Source: Stenogyne calaminthoides
Lineage: Eukaryota > Streptophyta > Magnoliopsida > Lamiales > Lamiaceae
NCBI GenBank assembly: GCA_037126765.1
Contig: JBBCBC010000024.1
Span: forward strand, 15,163,554-15,227,553
Length of the DNA: 64,000 nt
Direction of reading: 5' to 3'
This document shows positions 34,141-44,739 of this stretch, one piece after another. Numbering within the stretch: the first letter of the stretch is position 1; every line of letters starts with the position of its first letter. Position numbers and translations under genes: made by a program. The notes under the pieces were generated by a model, which saw nothing but the letters and a program-made list of their open reading frames with translations, was not told the origin of the DNA and searched no databases.

Positions 34141-35075
34141 GCTTTTGCCGGTTAATAGAGCAAGATATCAAAGAACTCAGGAAAGCTTATTAAACCGTTA
34201 TTCACGTATCAGTTATACACTATCAATTCCAAATGCTAATACCCAATATTTGTTCGATAGCAAAATAAACTTGCATTTGTTATCAAACTCACGAGTTCTA
34301 CAAACATTATTTATTCCATATCTACAATAATATTATATATTTAGTCTAATCATAACATTGTTACAATAGTGACAAAATTCTACCATAAAAGAAGTTCGAA
34401 TTACTTTTTATTCATATAATAAATACATGTCACATTGTTTTAACATAAAACTTTCTTATTTGGGTTTCCCTGTTTTTGAGCTCGTGTACATAGGCAGTCT
34501 CTGAGGATGCAAACCAGGACTTCGATGCCACTATGATACCGACCAATATCTATTAACTTCGACATGGCTGGTCCTAAATAATTTTTACAGAACCTTGAGC
34601 TCATGCAAGACGTCTTAATTTTTTTTTTCAAGCGGTTAGCGGAAGGATGAATCACTTGAACACTTCAAATACTTGATAAAGGAATATCTGTAAATTTATG
34701 TAACACAATTTAAGGTATAAGTCCACGGTATAGCCCAACAGTGCGTCATCTATGTACAACCACTATAATCTGCAGTGAGCTTTACACTTGTGTAGTAAGG
34801 CCCATCACATCCCATTTAATTACCTACAATGCATAAATTAGGTGAGACACATAAATCTCGATGAAGTAGAATTATGCATGATGATTTGAATCTTTCAAAT
34901 CCTCCCCATGCACTCTCTTTTAAAATCACCAATTTATTTATGAAACACTTTGCGCCCCGGACTCGGCTATTATCGTCATATCGTAACTTTCGATCAATAT
35001 ATTAATAATCAATTGGCCACATAAGTATATGATCCGGACGTGGGGCCCCATCCTCCTATATGGCCCATCAAGGTC
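34141..35075. other. spacer without recognised gene
   Basis: AT-rich, short frames only. There is a T-run at about 34618-34630. On the minus strand 34440-34655 is open for 71 codons with no family resemblance I can name. No PPT precedes the LTR at 35076. Confidence 0.4.
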
Positions 35076-36907
35076 TGTTGGGATTATCTTGAAAAAGTAT
35101 CTTTCTTTTGTATAATCAAATCAATTTCGAACTTATTCTTTGAAATAAATTGTTTTATCATCGATGCTTTAAATATGATTGAATGTTATATATATTTCTT
35201 TGATAATATTTTTAATAAATGCGTCGTGTTACATCAGTAGTTAATTTAGTGATACCGAGATCACGAAAGATTAAATTAAATCCCTTGTAACTAAAAAGTA
35301 CGCAATTCACGACTAGATGGAAATGAACAACCATCGCGAAGGTTGAGGTGTAAAGGCCTCGGATGGTTTTCTTGACCAAGATTACCTTTAGTGCATGATG
35401 ATCTTGTTGAATAGGACCTAGGAGGAGGATAAATTCTTCGTAATCAACAAGGAAGAATTAGACCTCGAGCAGTTAGTTGTTTCTTAACCTTCGATCCCTT
35501 AAATAGGATCACGTGGGATTGCAGCTATTGCTTTGACTTATCATGGGGTAGCGAATCGGAGAGAGATTCAATACTTTTTATCTTGGGCAATATTATCGTC
35601 GCGTGTGATTCTAAGATTTATCTGAAGAATGGGTAATACTAATCGCTTGCTTGATTGCCCGGCAGGAGGTTCATAAGTTTTATCATGCCAAATCTTGCAA
35701 GTGGAATTAGTTTTAGGTATGGATAATAATGTTGAACCGTTCTCGACCAAGGACAAAAGATATTAATTAACGGAAAGCTATTTCGGTGGCTTGAATTAAT
35801 TAATGGGCTAGATGATCTAAACACGGGAAATAATGACCAGGGAGCCATATTGATTGTAATATGGGTTAAGATGGATAGTCTGATATTAATTATGTAGTGG
35901 GATTAATTAATATTTACGGGCGAATTATATTATGGTTCAATATTATTAGATGTTCAAGATCCATTAGAAGGTCGATCTTAATTCTCCTAAAGGCCCCTCG
36001 AGTAGCCCAAATATAGTAAAATAAAACTGAAAAGGTGATTAAAATAAAATAAATATTTGTTGCTTATATTTCCTCTAATTTTTTGAAAAAATTATGGATA
36101 AAGAGGAGAAAGATTTTGCGAATTTTGTTATGGAATGAAGATATGTATTCTTTGGAATACAAGATTATCATTAAATTCAAGAAAATCTCCTGGTTATACA
36201 TAGTGATATTTTCGAAATTTTTGGGAAAATAGAGGTAAGAAAGATTTTCTTGATTTTCTTGAAAAGATATATGGAAGATATGTATTTCTTGAAATGCAAG
36301 AATATCTCATAAATTCAAGAAGAAGATCCAATCTTGGATTCTTGCACCACTATTTTTTGAAAAATTATCTTACATAATAGAGGAGGTGGATTTTTGTGGA
36401 ATATTTTAATTATGGGAAAAAAAGAATATAAGAGATATATTCAAGATTCTTGGTACTGAAGAAAGTCTTTTCCCAATATGAAATATCACTAATTTTAGAT
36501 CTACCCTCCTCTCTTATAAATAGGGGATGATTAGTTCATTTCAAGTACTGATCCATGTCTTTGGAAATATTAGCAAATCCACATATTAGTAAACAAAATT
36601 TATTTTTTCCTTTTGTTAATTGTTCGAAAGTATCCTTCCCTTGGGATTGTCGGCGAAAATTTGGAATACTTGGGAAGTCGTTTTTGGTTAGTCCGTCCGA
36701 GAAGTCGCTGCCCATCCAGGAGATGCGTTCCACGTAAATTAGTATATTCGCGTCGTGAGGTTTTCGTGGCTTTTTATATCATGATATGTTGTTGTAATTA
36801 TTATTTTAATTAATATAGGATTAATTAAATGCTAGTAATAATTAATGAATTAAATTTGTATTTTAAATATTCACCCTAATAGATACGTGCGACTCATTCC
36901 CCCAACA
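35076..36907 (+). repeat. plus-strand LTR of the array family (L6), possibly solo
   Basis: TGTTGGGATTATC to CCCCCAACA, 1.83 kb, homologous to the reverse complement of L3/L5 and closer to them than to L2/L4. TATA box TATAAAT at 36515-36521. Neither a PPT on the left nor a PBS on the right is seen and the flanks (AGGTC, CCCCC) are not a TSD, so it is a rearranged or decayed solo LTR. Confidence 0.78.
36515..36521 (+). promoter_or_regulatory. TATA box of L6
   Basis: TATAAAT followed by AGGGGATGATT, the same core as in the other array LTRs. Confidence 0.6.
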
Positions 36908-37215
36908 CCCCCCATCGCCCCTCATGTCACGGGAAGTCATCCCCACGCCGACCCATAATGGTGCAATCGAGGATCTACCCTCCGGTGACCTAGTTAGATC
37001 CATCACCAAACTTGATCCTATCCATCAAAAGTCCCCCCGGAAATCTGTAACATAATCATATAAAACGGATGGCTCCACGCCATAAGAAATCGTCAAACTT
37101 TTCTTGGTTCCTTGGCTCCAGTCACCCCACTTTCGTGTGATCAAAAAGGCGGTTACCCTCACAATGGCCGCCGTTTTTCTGGTAACCGCTTCTGTGTCGC
37201 CCCTTCCGTCACCGG
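36908..37215 (-). other. likely chromovirus-type LTR fragment
   Basis: GC-richer sequence continuous with the repeat at 37216. On the minus strand composition and motifs (CACCGGTGACGG, GGCGACACAG) recall LTRs of plant chromoviruses. This is a weak, recall-based assignment. Confidence 0.3.
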
Positions 37216-37698
37216 TGTACAATGGGTGGCAAACACATCATTTGGTAAAAACAACTTTTAATGTTCGCATGGCATGCATGATGCAATGCAACGTACACAT
37301 TAATTATTAAGTCACCATCCAGTTCCATAAATCTAAAAGCTCACAAGCTCTTTCACGATAATCACCGATTATCAATCAAATCTCAAAATCCACGTAACAT
37401 CCACGTATCATCAATTAAACACATTTAATTTAAAAATAAATCACATAATATTATGTTTATGCATTATAGTTGCAAATGAATTTCTACTTACCTCGAATCC
37501 CAAAAACGTTGATAACTCTAACTTTTAAATCCCTTCATCGCCTCTTTCTATAATATCTAATAAAAATTAATCATAAATAACGCTCAAAAGTATTAACTTA
37601 TTAAACTAGAGGTCTATTAGCTTTTATTATACTTATTCCCTAATTGTTTTTCAACTTTTTGCTAAATAAAACAATTAATACCATTTAATCAACAATAC
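37216..37698. repeat. direct repeat S, copy 1
   Basis: About 480 bp from TGTACAAT to AATCAACAATAC, matching 39357-39832. It ends abruptly at the TGTTGTG of the LTR at 37699, whereas copy 2 runs on into TTTTAGTAAATC. Probably parts of two minus-strand LTRs of one element. Confidence 0.8.
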
Positions 37699-37867
37699 TG
37701 TTGTGATCGATACAATTACTCGATTAATTTGTACACGTCGGAGGAACACGTGTATCAATAAATTATTAAAATAACCATATCCGGTGGAGAAGTGTTCGCC
37801 GGATAATAATTGAATGCGCTACTTAAGTATGCTCCATTCGCCGCTACAAGTCTCTTTCATTTTTAGT

Positions 37868-37968
37868 GTGCTCGCTACCAACTATAACAAGTACGCTCAG
37901 CTACAAATATGCTCGCTATAAGTATACTAAGCTACAAGCATGCTCGCCATAAGTATGCTCACCTTGAC
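37868..37968. repeat. degenerate tandem repeat, GCTCGCTA/AGCTACAA units
   Basis: Five or so copies of a roughly 15-20 bp unit (GCTCGCTAYAAGTATRCT variants) inside the LTR U3 region. Confidence 0.65.
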
Positions 37969-38317
37969 AACCATACAAGTGTGTAGCGCTGAGCCAAACA
38001 AGTTTGCTTTCCAAATCTGTCAAGTATTATACTATTCTTATATGTCATAAGGATCGTTCGGTACAAAATTTATATTATGAAGGTCAAAAGAGAGCAATGG
38101 AGTCGCAAAGAGTCGAGAAAAGGCGGATGACATAAAAAGTCAAGTTACCAATCGAATTGAACCAATCACGGACGACAAAAAAGAATACCTTTAAAAAGTA
38201 AATCCAAAGGTCAACCAGAAGACGGTTACAAAGCAAACATCACATGAGTTCTTCTGCAAGACAAGAAGTCTCGGCTTCGTATGCTTCGCTAAAACATGAC
38301 TCATCTTGTCAAAGTAC

Positions 38318-38324
38318 TATAAAT
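38318..38324 (+). promoter_or_regulatory. TATA box in the 37699 LTR
   Basis: TATAAAT followed by an A-run, in the downstream part of the LTR. It supports plus orientation. Confidence 0.55.
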
Positions 38325-38608
38325 AGAAAAAAAAAAAGAGAGCGGGTTCGTAAAAAATTCCCAAACACTACATGTATCTCCAAAATATCTTTCTTTAGTA
38401 AGTTCTCCCCACGGTAAGTATTGTCTCTTGTATATGCAAACCTCGCTATATATGACATCCGCTTCGAAGCGCCCCAGAGTAGTCATTGATTATTTGGTGG
38501 GTCAACAATTTCTTGTTATTTACCGTACTCAGACACGTACTTATTTTGTTTATGAGTTTTTCTATAATTAGCCACATAGTAATCCTCACTAAAAACGACT
38601 TCGCAACA

Positions 38609-39356
38609 ATTCGGGCGGAGGGTTAAAAAACCCCATACACAACGATCTAAAACCGAAAAAAAAAAAATATGATTCGATCTGAATAATCTCGAGATGGAGA
38701 AGTCGGGAATGACGAGCCTCTTACATTTTAAAGAGGCCCAACATCGGCTTCAAAAAATGGGACCATGGAAAACCATCAATCTTGAAGATATCGCCAAATC
38801 CATCCGAGAGCCACAACAAAGGCCATCGCTTTCTTTGTTCTTGAAACCTGAAGGAGGGGCGAAAAGGAGTTAGCGAGTCAAAGTTCAAGATGATGATGAT
38901 CGACTTCGCGTACACCGGATGGCGGCAAGTGAAGATGAAAGTCGCAGAAACAAGCGCCAACAAAGGCTGATGATATTGCCGGACGGCGAATTTAGCTCAA
39001 AGTCCCGGTCCGCACCATCGGTTTTGACGTTTGAGGCTCTCCATTATGACCAAATCGGCAATCATAGCATCGGGATCCGGGAGGAGCGGTAGAATTTAAC
39101 ATGCCGCTCCAGCTAGATCCTCATGATCGCCTCGCCAGATCGAAAACAAGTAGAACAACAAAAATCGGGTCAGAAACTAAATTGCCTATCCATCATCGAT
39201 TAGATAATCAATAGCGAATCTGGAAAGGGGATCTTAATCATCACGAAAGATGACACTTTGGTCTCGTGATGGGACCTGTTTCTGATCCAAGAGATTACGT
39301 TTCATACGGTCCGGGCTTTTCCTCAGAATTGCTCGAGGTTGCCCTTCGCCCTAAAT
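38609..39356 (+). other. leader or internal sequence after the 37699 LTR
   Basis: No PBS is clearly readable; GGGCGGAGGG at about 38613 lies where one is expected. Short frames only. The sequence ends at the second copy of repeat S. Confidence 0.4.
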
Positions 39357-39832
39357 TGTACAATCAAATACAAATCACGTCATTTGATAAAAACAACTTT
39401 CATGTTACGGCATGCATGATGCTGTCTGCCAAGACATATTAACTCAAGTCACATCCGGTTCACATAAAATCTTAAGCTCACAAGCTCTTTCCACGATAAT
39501 CACCGATTATCAATCAAATCTCAAAATCCACGTAACATCACGTATCATCAATTAAACACATTTTAATTTAAAATAAATCACATAATATTATGTTTATGTA
39601 TTATATAGTTGCGAATGAATTTCTAACTACATAAAAACATTGATAACTCTAACTTTTAAATCCCTTCATCGCCTCTTTCTAAAAAAATCTAATAAAAATA
39701 AATCATAAATAACTCTCAAAAGTATTAACTTATTAAACTAGAAGTCTATTAACTTTATTATACTTATTCCCTAATTGTTTTTCAACTTTTTGCTAAACAA
39801 AACTGTTAATACCATTTAATCAACAATACTTT
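39357..39832. repeat. direct repeat S, copy 2
   Basis: Partner of 37216-37698. It continues without a break into AT-rich sequence to about 40330, with a polypyrimidine run at 40195-40230. Confidence 0.8.
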
Positions 39833-40333
39833 TAGTAAATCAATCACCAAAAGGTTGATCTATAACCATCAAACCATCAACTCCTCTAGTTCAATTAATT
39901 TCTTTTTAATTATCACTTGAATAAATTAAATCCTATAATTCAAGTTAAGAACCAACTATGAATTTAATAATTTATTGTTCTATACTTCATATTAATCCCA
40001 CAAATCATGGTGCACACTATTTTCAAATTAATGTAATATAGGAATTACACAATTAAATACAAAAGGAATCTACGTATCACATAAATCAAATGATATAGTG
40101 AGCGTATATGGCTATCTCCTTATACTACTAACAAAAGAAATTTAAGAGAGTATTAGAGTTACCTTACAATTGATCCTCATTCTCCTTTGTACGTTTTTTT
40201 TTTTTTCTTTTTCCTTTTCTTTTCTTCGGTTAATCTCCCCAGCACCCCCCAACTTATGTGTGTGTTTTATACTTTCTATGAATAAAAAAGGTTAAGATAT
40301 ATAAGATGCCTCAACACCGCCTTATACTTGCTT

Positions 40334-40349
40334 AATTATGAACAGCCCC
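40334..40349. repeat. target-site duplication of retroposon, left copy
   Basis: AATTATGAACAGCCCC recurs as AATTATGAAGCAGCCCC at 41171-41187, right after a short A-run. A 16-17 bp duplication is typical of L1-type target-primed insertion. Confidence 0.7.
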
Positions 40350-41170
40350 GAAGGTACGGATTTTATTGTTTCTTCAGTGAAAAGTTTACTAATTACTAGC
40401 GGTATTTGGTTACTCTCTCTCTTTTCTTACTCTCGAGTAAAAAACCTCCACCGCCTTTCCACCGCCTTTCCACCGCCTTTTAATTCCCTCGACTGCAGCG
40501 GCCAGCCCTGGTCGCTACCTGTTTCTAGCCCGATTCCAGAAGTTTGTTGCTTGGTTCTTCCCTTTCTATCGTCGGTGTCGGCGCCCTGTACCCGCCTTTC
40601 TCTCATCTCGATCTCGCTATTGACGTGGTCGCTCGCGTAGATTTTCAACTTTGGGTTGGATCCACGGGTCGATCTTTCCCAACGGCGCTACGGTGGTCGA
40701 TTGGTACATCGATTCGTTGGATCCTCGTTTTTTTTTCCTTTTTATTCAGTTTTTTGTAGATTTAGTTTTGTTGTTTCCCTCTCCCCTGGTAGTCCAGGAG
40801 TGAGTTTTCCGCGCCTTGACGTTTTCTTCCTCCTTTTGGTTGGAGTTTGATTTCCTTTGTTGGTTTTGTTGTTTTCTTTATTTATGTTTTGTTAGTTTTG
40901 TTTGTGGTGCTGGTTGTCTATCTTTTAGGAGATTAGTTTATTCATAATTGGTTCGTGCAAGCAATCACGAGACAACATGGTTTTAGTCTAGTGCTTTACT
41001 TGATGGCAATTATTATTAGCTTCAGATGTTTTCGTGTTTATCTTAGGACTGTTTGTTTTTCTTTCCTCCAAGCATCCCGGTTGTTTGGGCTGTCGTGGAG
41101 ATCTAGTTTGTTTCGAGAGTCTTGTATTCCTTGTTTTTTCCAGATGAATAAAACCTCTCGTTTCTCAAAA
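40350..41170 (+). mobile_element. non-LTR retroposon (5'-truncated LINE or non-autonomous)
   Basis: About 820 bp between the two target duplications. The 3' end carries an AATAAA signal (41147-41152) about 15 bp before a short poly(A). The plus strand is pyrimidine- and G+T-rich, and an 11-bp unit is tandemly repeated at 40448-40480. No RT or endonuclease domain is present, and the frames at 40338-40640 and 40544-40850 are low-complexity products of the base skew. So it is either a LINE 3' fragment or a non-autonomous retroposon. An internal tRNA-type promoter was not recognised. Confidence 0.6.
40448..40480. repeat. 11-bp tandem repeat CCACCGCCTTT x3
   Basis: Three exact head-to-tail copies near the 5' end of the retroposon. 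Confidence 0.9.
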
Positions 41171-41187
41171 AATTATGAAGCAGCCCC
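41171..41187. repeat. target-site duplication of retroposon, right copy
   Basis: See the left copy at 40334-40349; one base inserted (GC for C). Confidence 0.7.
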
Positions 41188-41294
41188 TTTATATATATAT
41201 ATATTAATATAACCACTACTACTAGCTATATATCCTTGCATTATAATATTATTAATGTTAAGTTGCTACTATAACACACATATGTGTATTAATT

Positions 41295-41326
<32 letters not shown>

Positions 41327-42143
41327 TGACTATTAATAATATTTTATTTCTATTTATATAGGTATATAAATATTATAGATTATGGCTATTAGAAACCTAT
41401 ATATATTAGTTAACATTTATGCATTATATTGACACATGTATAAGTAATTAACCACCTTTTTTGCAGATTTATTTTCTAATCACTCAATGTTACTAATCAT
41501 CATCGCATATACATTTAAGTATACCATTAACAATCACACAATTTGCATTGTGCACCCGCATATAAATAGAGTCTTAATAAATTATACTTGAGTTTTCTCA
41601 CCACTAATCACGAATGAGCACAACAAATAATACAACTTTTTAAAAATAATTTAAACATAAAATAAATGAGGCAGCATCACAAATAACACATAAATCATAT
41701 TAACACGTAAACAATATAAAATGCATGAAAATATATTGGCTAACGAAGAGTGAGGAGTTCGGGTATCACAACACCTTAGAGTTGAGAGAGGGGTGATCGA
41801 GAGAATATTGGATGGATGTGTGTTGCCTGTGAAGCTGCAACTATTATAAACCCATTTACTTTACTTTAAGGTGATCGATTTTTCTTACTCTAAATTTTAC
41901 AGAATCTTGATTAAAAATGTAACGATACACACCGTATTGCATGCAGAAAATATTACTGTAGTTCCAGGATTAGCATAATCGCGGAATCTACAATAATATG
42001 TTGCAGAATTTATCCATGAGTCAGGTGCGTTTATCTTCCTAGATAGTAAATGAACCGGTCTTATAAATGGGGGATGTTTGGTACCTTGAAATTGTAGGTC
42101 ATTATTATAATGAAAATTTTTACAGGTAAAGGGGAGATGGGCT
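41188..42143. other. AT-rich spacer with microsatellite
   Basis: No gene seen. Contains (AT)14 at 41299-41326 and other short TA runs. Confidence 0.6.
41299..41326. repeat. (AT)n microsatellite
   Basis: Fourteen AT units without interruption. Confidence 0.95.
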
Positions 42144-42657
42144 GAGTTTGAATCACAATTGATTCTATAATTTTGGCTTCAAATAAATTTAATTCCAAGT
42201 TTTTTTGTCGTTGATTTAGTCCCCAATAACTTCGAGAATGTCGATTATAATCCCAATTTCTATCGAAAAACTCAAAATGATGTCATTTTATCGCTTTAAT
42301 TTGAGGGTTTTCGGAGGATGTTGTGATAGGACTGTCACGTTTAAATTTTTTTAAAATGAAATGTTGGTCATAAAATTTTTAAAAATAAAATGAATAAAAT
42401 ATAAAATTAAAATAAAAATTGTGATAAGAATTAGACAAACACACTTAAAAATAAATTTAAGGCGATTAGATCCACGGCATCCCCGAAATGCCCTAAATTG
42501 AATAGGGTGAAAACTTGATGTCGTTTTAGTTTTTCGTCGATTTGGGACTAAATTGGACATTGTCAAAAATTTTTTGGGACTAAATAACGATAAAAAAAAA
42601 CTTATCGACTAAATCTATTTAAAATTAAAGTTATGAGAAACATTGTGATTCAAACTC
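42144..42657. mobile_element. foldback/MITE-like element with long terminal inverted repeats
   Basis: GAGTTTGAATCACAAT at 42144-42159 has its exact complement at 42642-42657. Imperfect complementarity continues inward for roughly 150 bp on both sides (for example TTTAGTCCC blocks and the C-GAAAAACT-AAA blocks). The loop is AT-rich with no ORF. Size (514 bp) and long TIRs fit a non-autonomous DNA transposon. TSDs are not clear, so the superfamily is open. Confidence 0.7.
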
Positions 42658-42749
42658 GATGGATGGACGTTGTCTTTCTCACTCGAGTTAGTTACATATT
42701 TAGCCTAAGAGAAAAAAAAAAAAAAAAATGTCCCCATGAAACTATATTT

Positions 42750-42785
42750 ATTTGATTATCAGGATGTAAATATTTGTTGCTGCAT
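42750..42785. repeat. 36-bp direct repeat, copy 1
   Basis: Exact copy at 42855-42890, spacing 105 bp. It includes GGATGTAAATATTTGTTGCT. No element boundary is evident. Confidence 0.95.
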
Positions 42786-42854
42786 ATTTAGCCTTAAATC
42801 TTATTCTCTTATGTACAATCTATTTATGGGTAGAAACTATATAGCAATACTTTC

Positions 42855-42890
42855 ATTTGATTATCAGGATGTAAATATTTGTTGCTGCAT
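42855..42890. repeat. 36-bp direct repeat, copy 2
   Basis: Identical to 42750-42785. Confidence 0.95.
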
Positions 42891-43709
42891 AAATGAATGT
42901 ACATTAGCTCTACAAAAATAGAACATAACCTTTTCAAGAAAATAAATTAGAAGATGAGGATCTGGCGATAATCTAAGACCTACAGTGATGAATACTAATT
43001 TGGAGTTCAACTACTATTGTAGAAATACTCTGGCTCTCAATTTTTTATGTATTATACTATTATGCAAATTAAATAACTTAACATAATAAAAGAGAATCTA
43101 TTCAAGGATAAGATGAAGATTAGAGGAAAATTGGACAGGATAGTTAACTAATTGATTCTTCTTTAGATTTTTAGACAATGACAAATTATTTTAAGTCCAA
43201 AGGTGTATGTATTCTTCTCATTTATTGACATAAACTACAAACTATGGAAGAATGTCTAAGAATCGATAAGCAAGAGAAACAAGTTTATGATTCCAAAACC
43301 TTTGCCTGAAAACTGAATAAAAAGCATTGGAAAATAAAAGAAATTAAATGGTTTAGTTTAACAAATTGCATATTTCAAAAATAATAAAAAGTAAAGAAAT
43401 TTAAAAGGTTCAGACACTGCAACGTTCAATTTTCTTAAAAAAATTGTTGTACATTTTAAAAAATGTCATTGAGTTGCATGGTGCAAGACCTATTTTTCTT
43501 TTGATCGTAATTAAATAAAAACTTGTTGAATGGAGACATAAATATTCCTTTTATTTATTTTTCAATTTATTCTTTATTATTATTACTTTTTTTTTTGTGA
43601 ACATATATTGAAAATCAAATTGTTAAAGGAAATTAATATAAATTTATGTGCATATTGTTAGTTTTTATATGTAAAAATAAAAAGGACAGTTATGAGAATG
43701 TGATATTTA

Positions 43710-43774
<65 letters not shown>

Positions 43775-44337
43775 GTTGAATTAATTTTTTATAATTTTAA
43801 ATTTGGGGATAAAAGTCATGAATATTGAGATAAAATGGTAGTGCCCACGTGTAATATATGGGACCAAAAGTGTATTAAACTCTTTCTTAATTATTATGTA
43901 TTGAAACTTATCTAGTATTAATGAAGCTTTTTGGACTATTTATCATTAGAGTTTGTTGTGGATTTGAAGTCTTTGGGATTGTTGAACTATTAAGCCCAAG
44001 TATATGTTATGTATGTTTGTGTTTGTGAAGGGCACAATCTGTATGGTTAATCTTTTTTAAAAAAAAAAATCTATGTTACTAGTGAGATTGTGTAATATAT
44101 TTATAAGTACCATTTGACAGAAAAACATACATACATACATATATATATATAGTTTTCATTGGGAAAATGACATTACATAGTATAGTCTGGGCCTTTACAT
44201 AGATTCAACCCATATCAACTTGATGATATTAGGTGGCCATGACATAATTATTACAATTGAAGAACTAGTTTCAGCTACATAGAGAGAAATTTATTCATGC
44301 ATGACCTTCATTTCTTTCTTGAGTCTCTCCTTCGGCT
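42891..44337. other. AT-rich spacer
   Basis: No gene recognised on either strand. Holds a (TA)n run at 43714-43769 and several A/T homopolymers. Confidence 0.6.
43714..43769. repeat. (TA)n microsatellite, about 28 units
   Basis: Uninterrupted TA repeat of about 56 bp. Length is uncertain in a noisy assembly. Confidence 0.95.
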
Positions 44338-44454
44338 TCATCTTTTAGCTTTTGAGTCAATTCCGAATTCGATCCTTCTCATCATTCCTGGAAACATGTT
44401 TTTGCTCAGCAACTTCGTGTTCACCAGCCCAAAGAACGGCCACCACTCACGGAG
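44338..44454 (-). CDS. possible host 3'-terminal exon, unrecognised
   Basis: Minus-strand frame of 38 codons ending in TGA at 44340-44338. The stretch WWPFFGLVNTKLLSKNMF followed by PGMMRRIEFGI has the mixed composition of a globular or membrane-edge protein and is unlike the skewed frames nearby. An AG dinucleotide precedes the TGG codon near its start, as a splice acceptor would. I do not recognise the family, and no further exon was found to its right on this strand before the LTR-like block. It may be a gene relic or chance. Confidence 0.22.
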   Translation of the reverse strand, partial: LREWWPFFGLVNTKLLSKNMFPGMMRRIEFGIDSKAKR

Positions 44455-44739
44455 TCAAGCAGTTGGTGTTGAAGAATCTATCTTTGTGATACATATGTAG
44501 CGATGGGTTTGCCACAATAACACACAAGTTGGTGTTGAAGAAGTTGCCACAATAACGCACAAATTTGATTCTGGGTTAAATCTTTTGAATAAGACTATAT
44601 TTAGCGCCCAAGCGAAATATTTTATTATCTTTTTCGCTAAAATTCTAAGATTGCTCTCCTTTACAATGATAGTACATGATATATTTATGCATTTAATTAG
44701 GTCACATGTCGTCATAGGGTTCGTCAAGAACACTTAGGC

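Larger units (their letters stand above)
37699..38608 (+). repeat. gypsy-like LTR inserted next to repeat S
   Basis: Begins TGTTGTGATCG precisely at the break in repeat S and ends near CGCAACA. It contains degenerate repeats of GCTCGCTACAAGTATGCT type (37868-37968) and a TATA box (38318-38324). The downstream PBS is unclear, so the lineage is uncertain. Confidence 0.55.

Noticed and set aside
35076..36907. L6 as 3' LTR of the RT fragment at 33481
   Set aside because: No polypurine tract precedes it and about 0.9 kb of unrelated spacer intervenes.
37868..37968. CRISPR-like array
   Set aside because: Units are degenerate and contiguous, without unique spacers, and lie in a plant LTR.
40338..41212. 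Several 60-100 codon frames
   Set aside because: They lie in the base-skewed retroposon and spacer; low-complexity, mutually overlapping, no domain.
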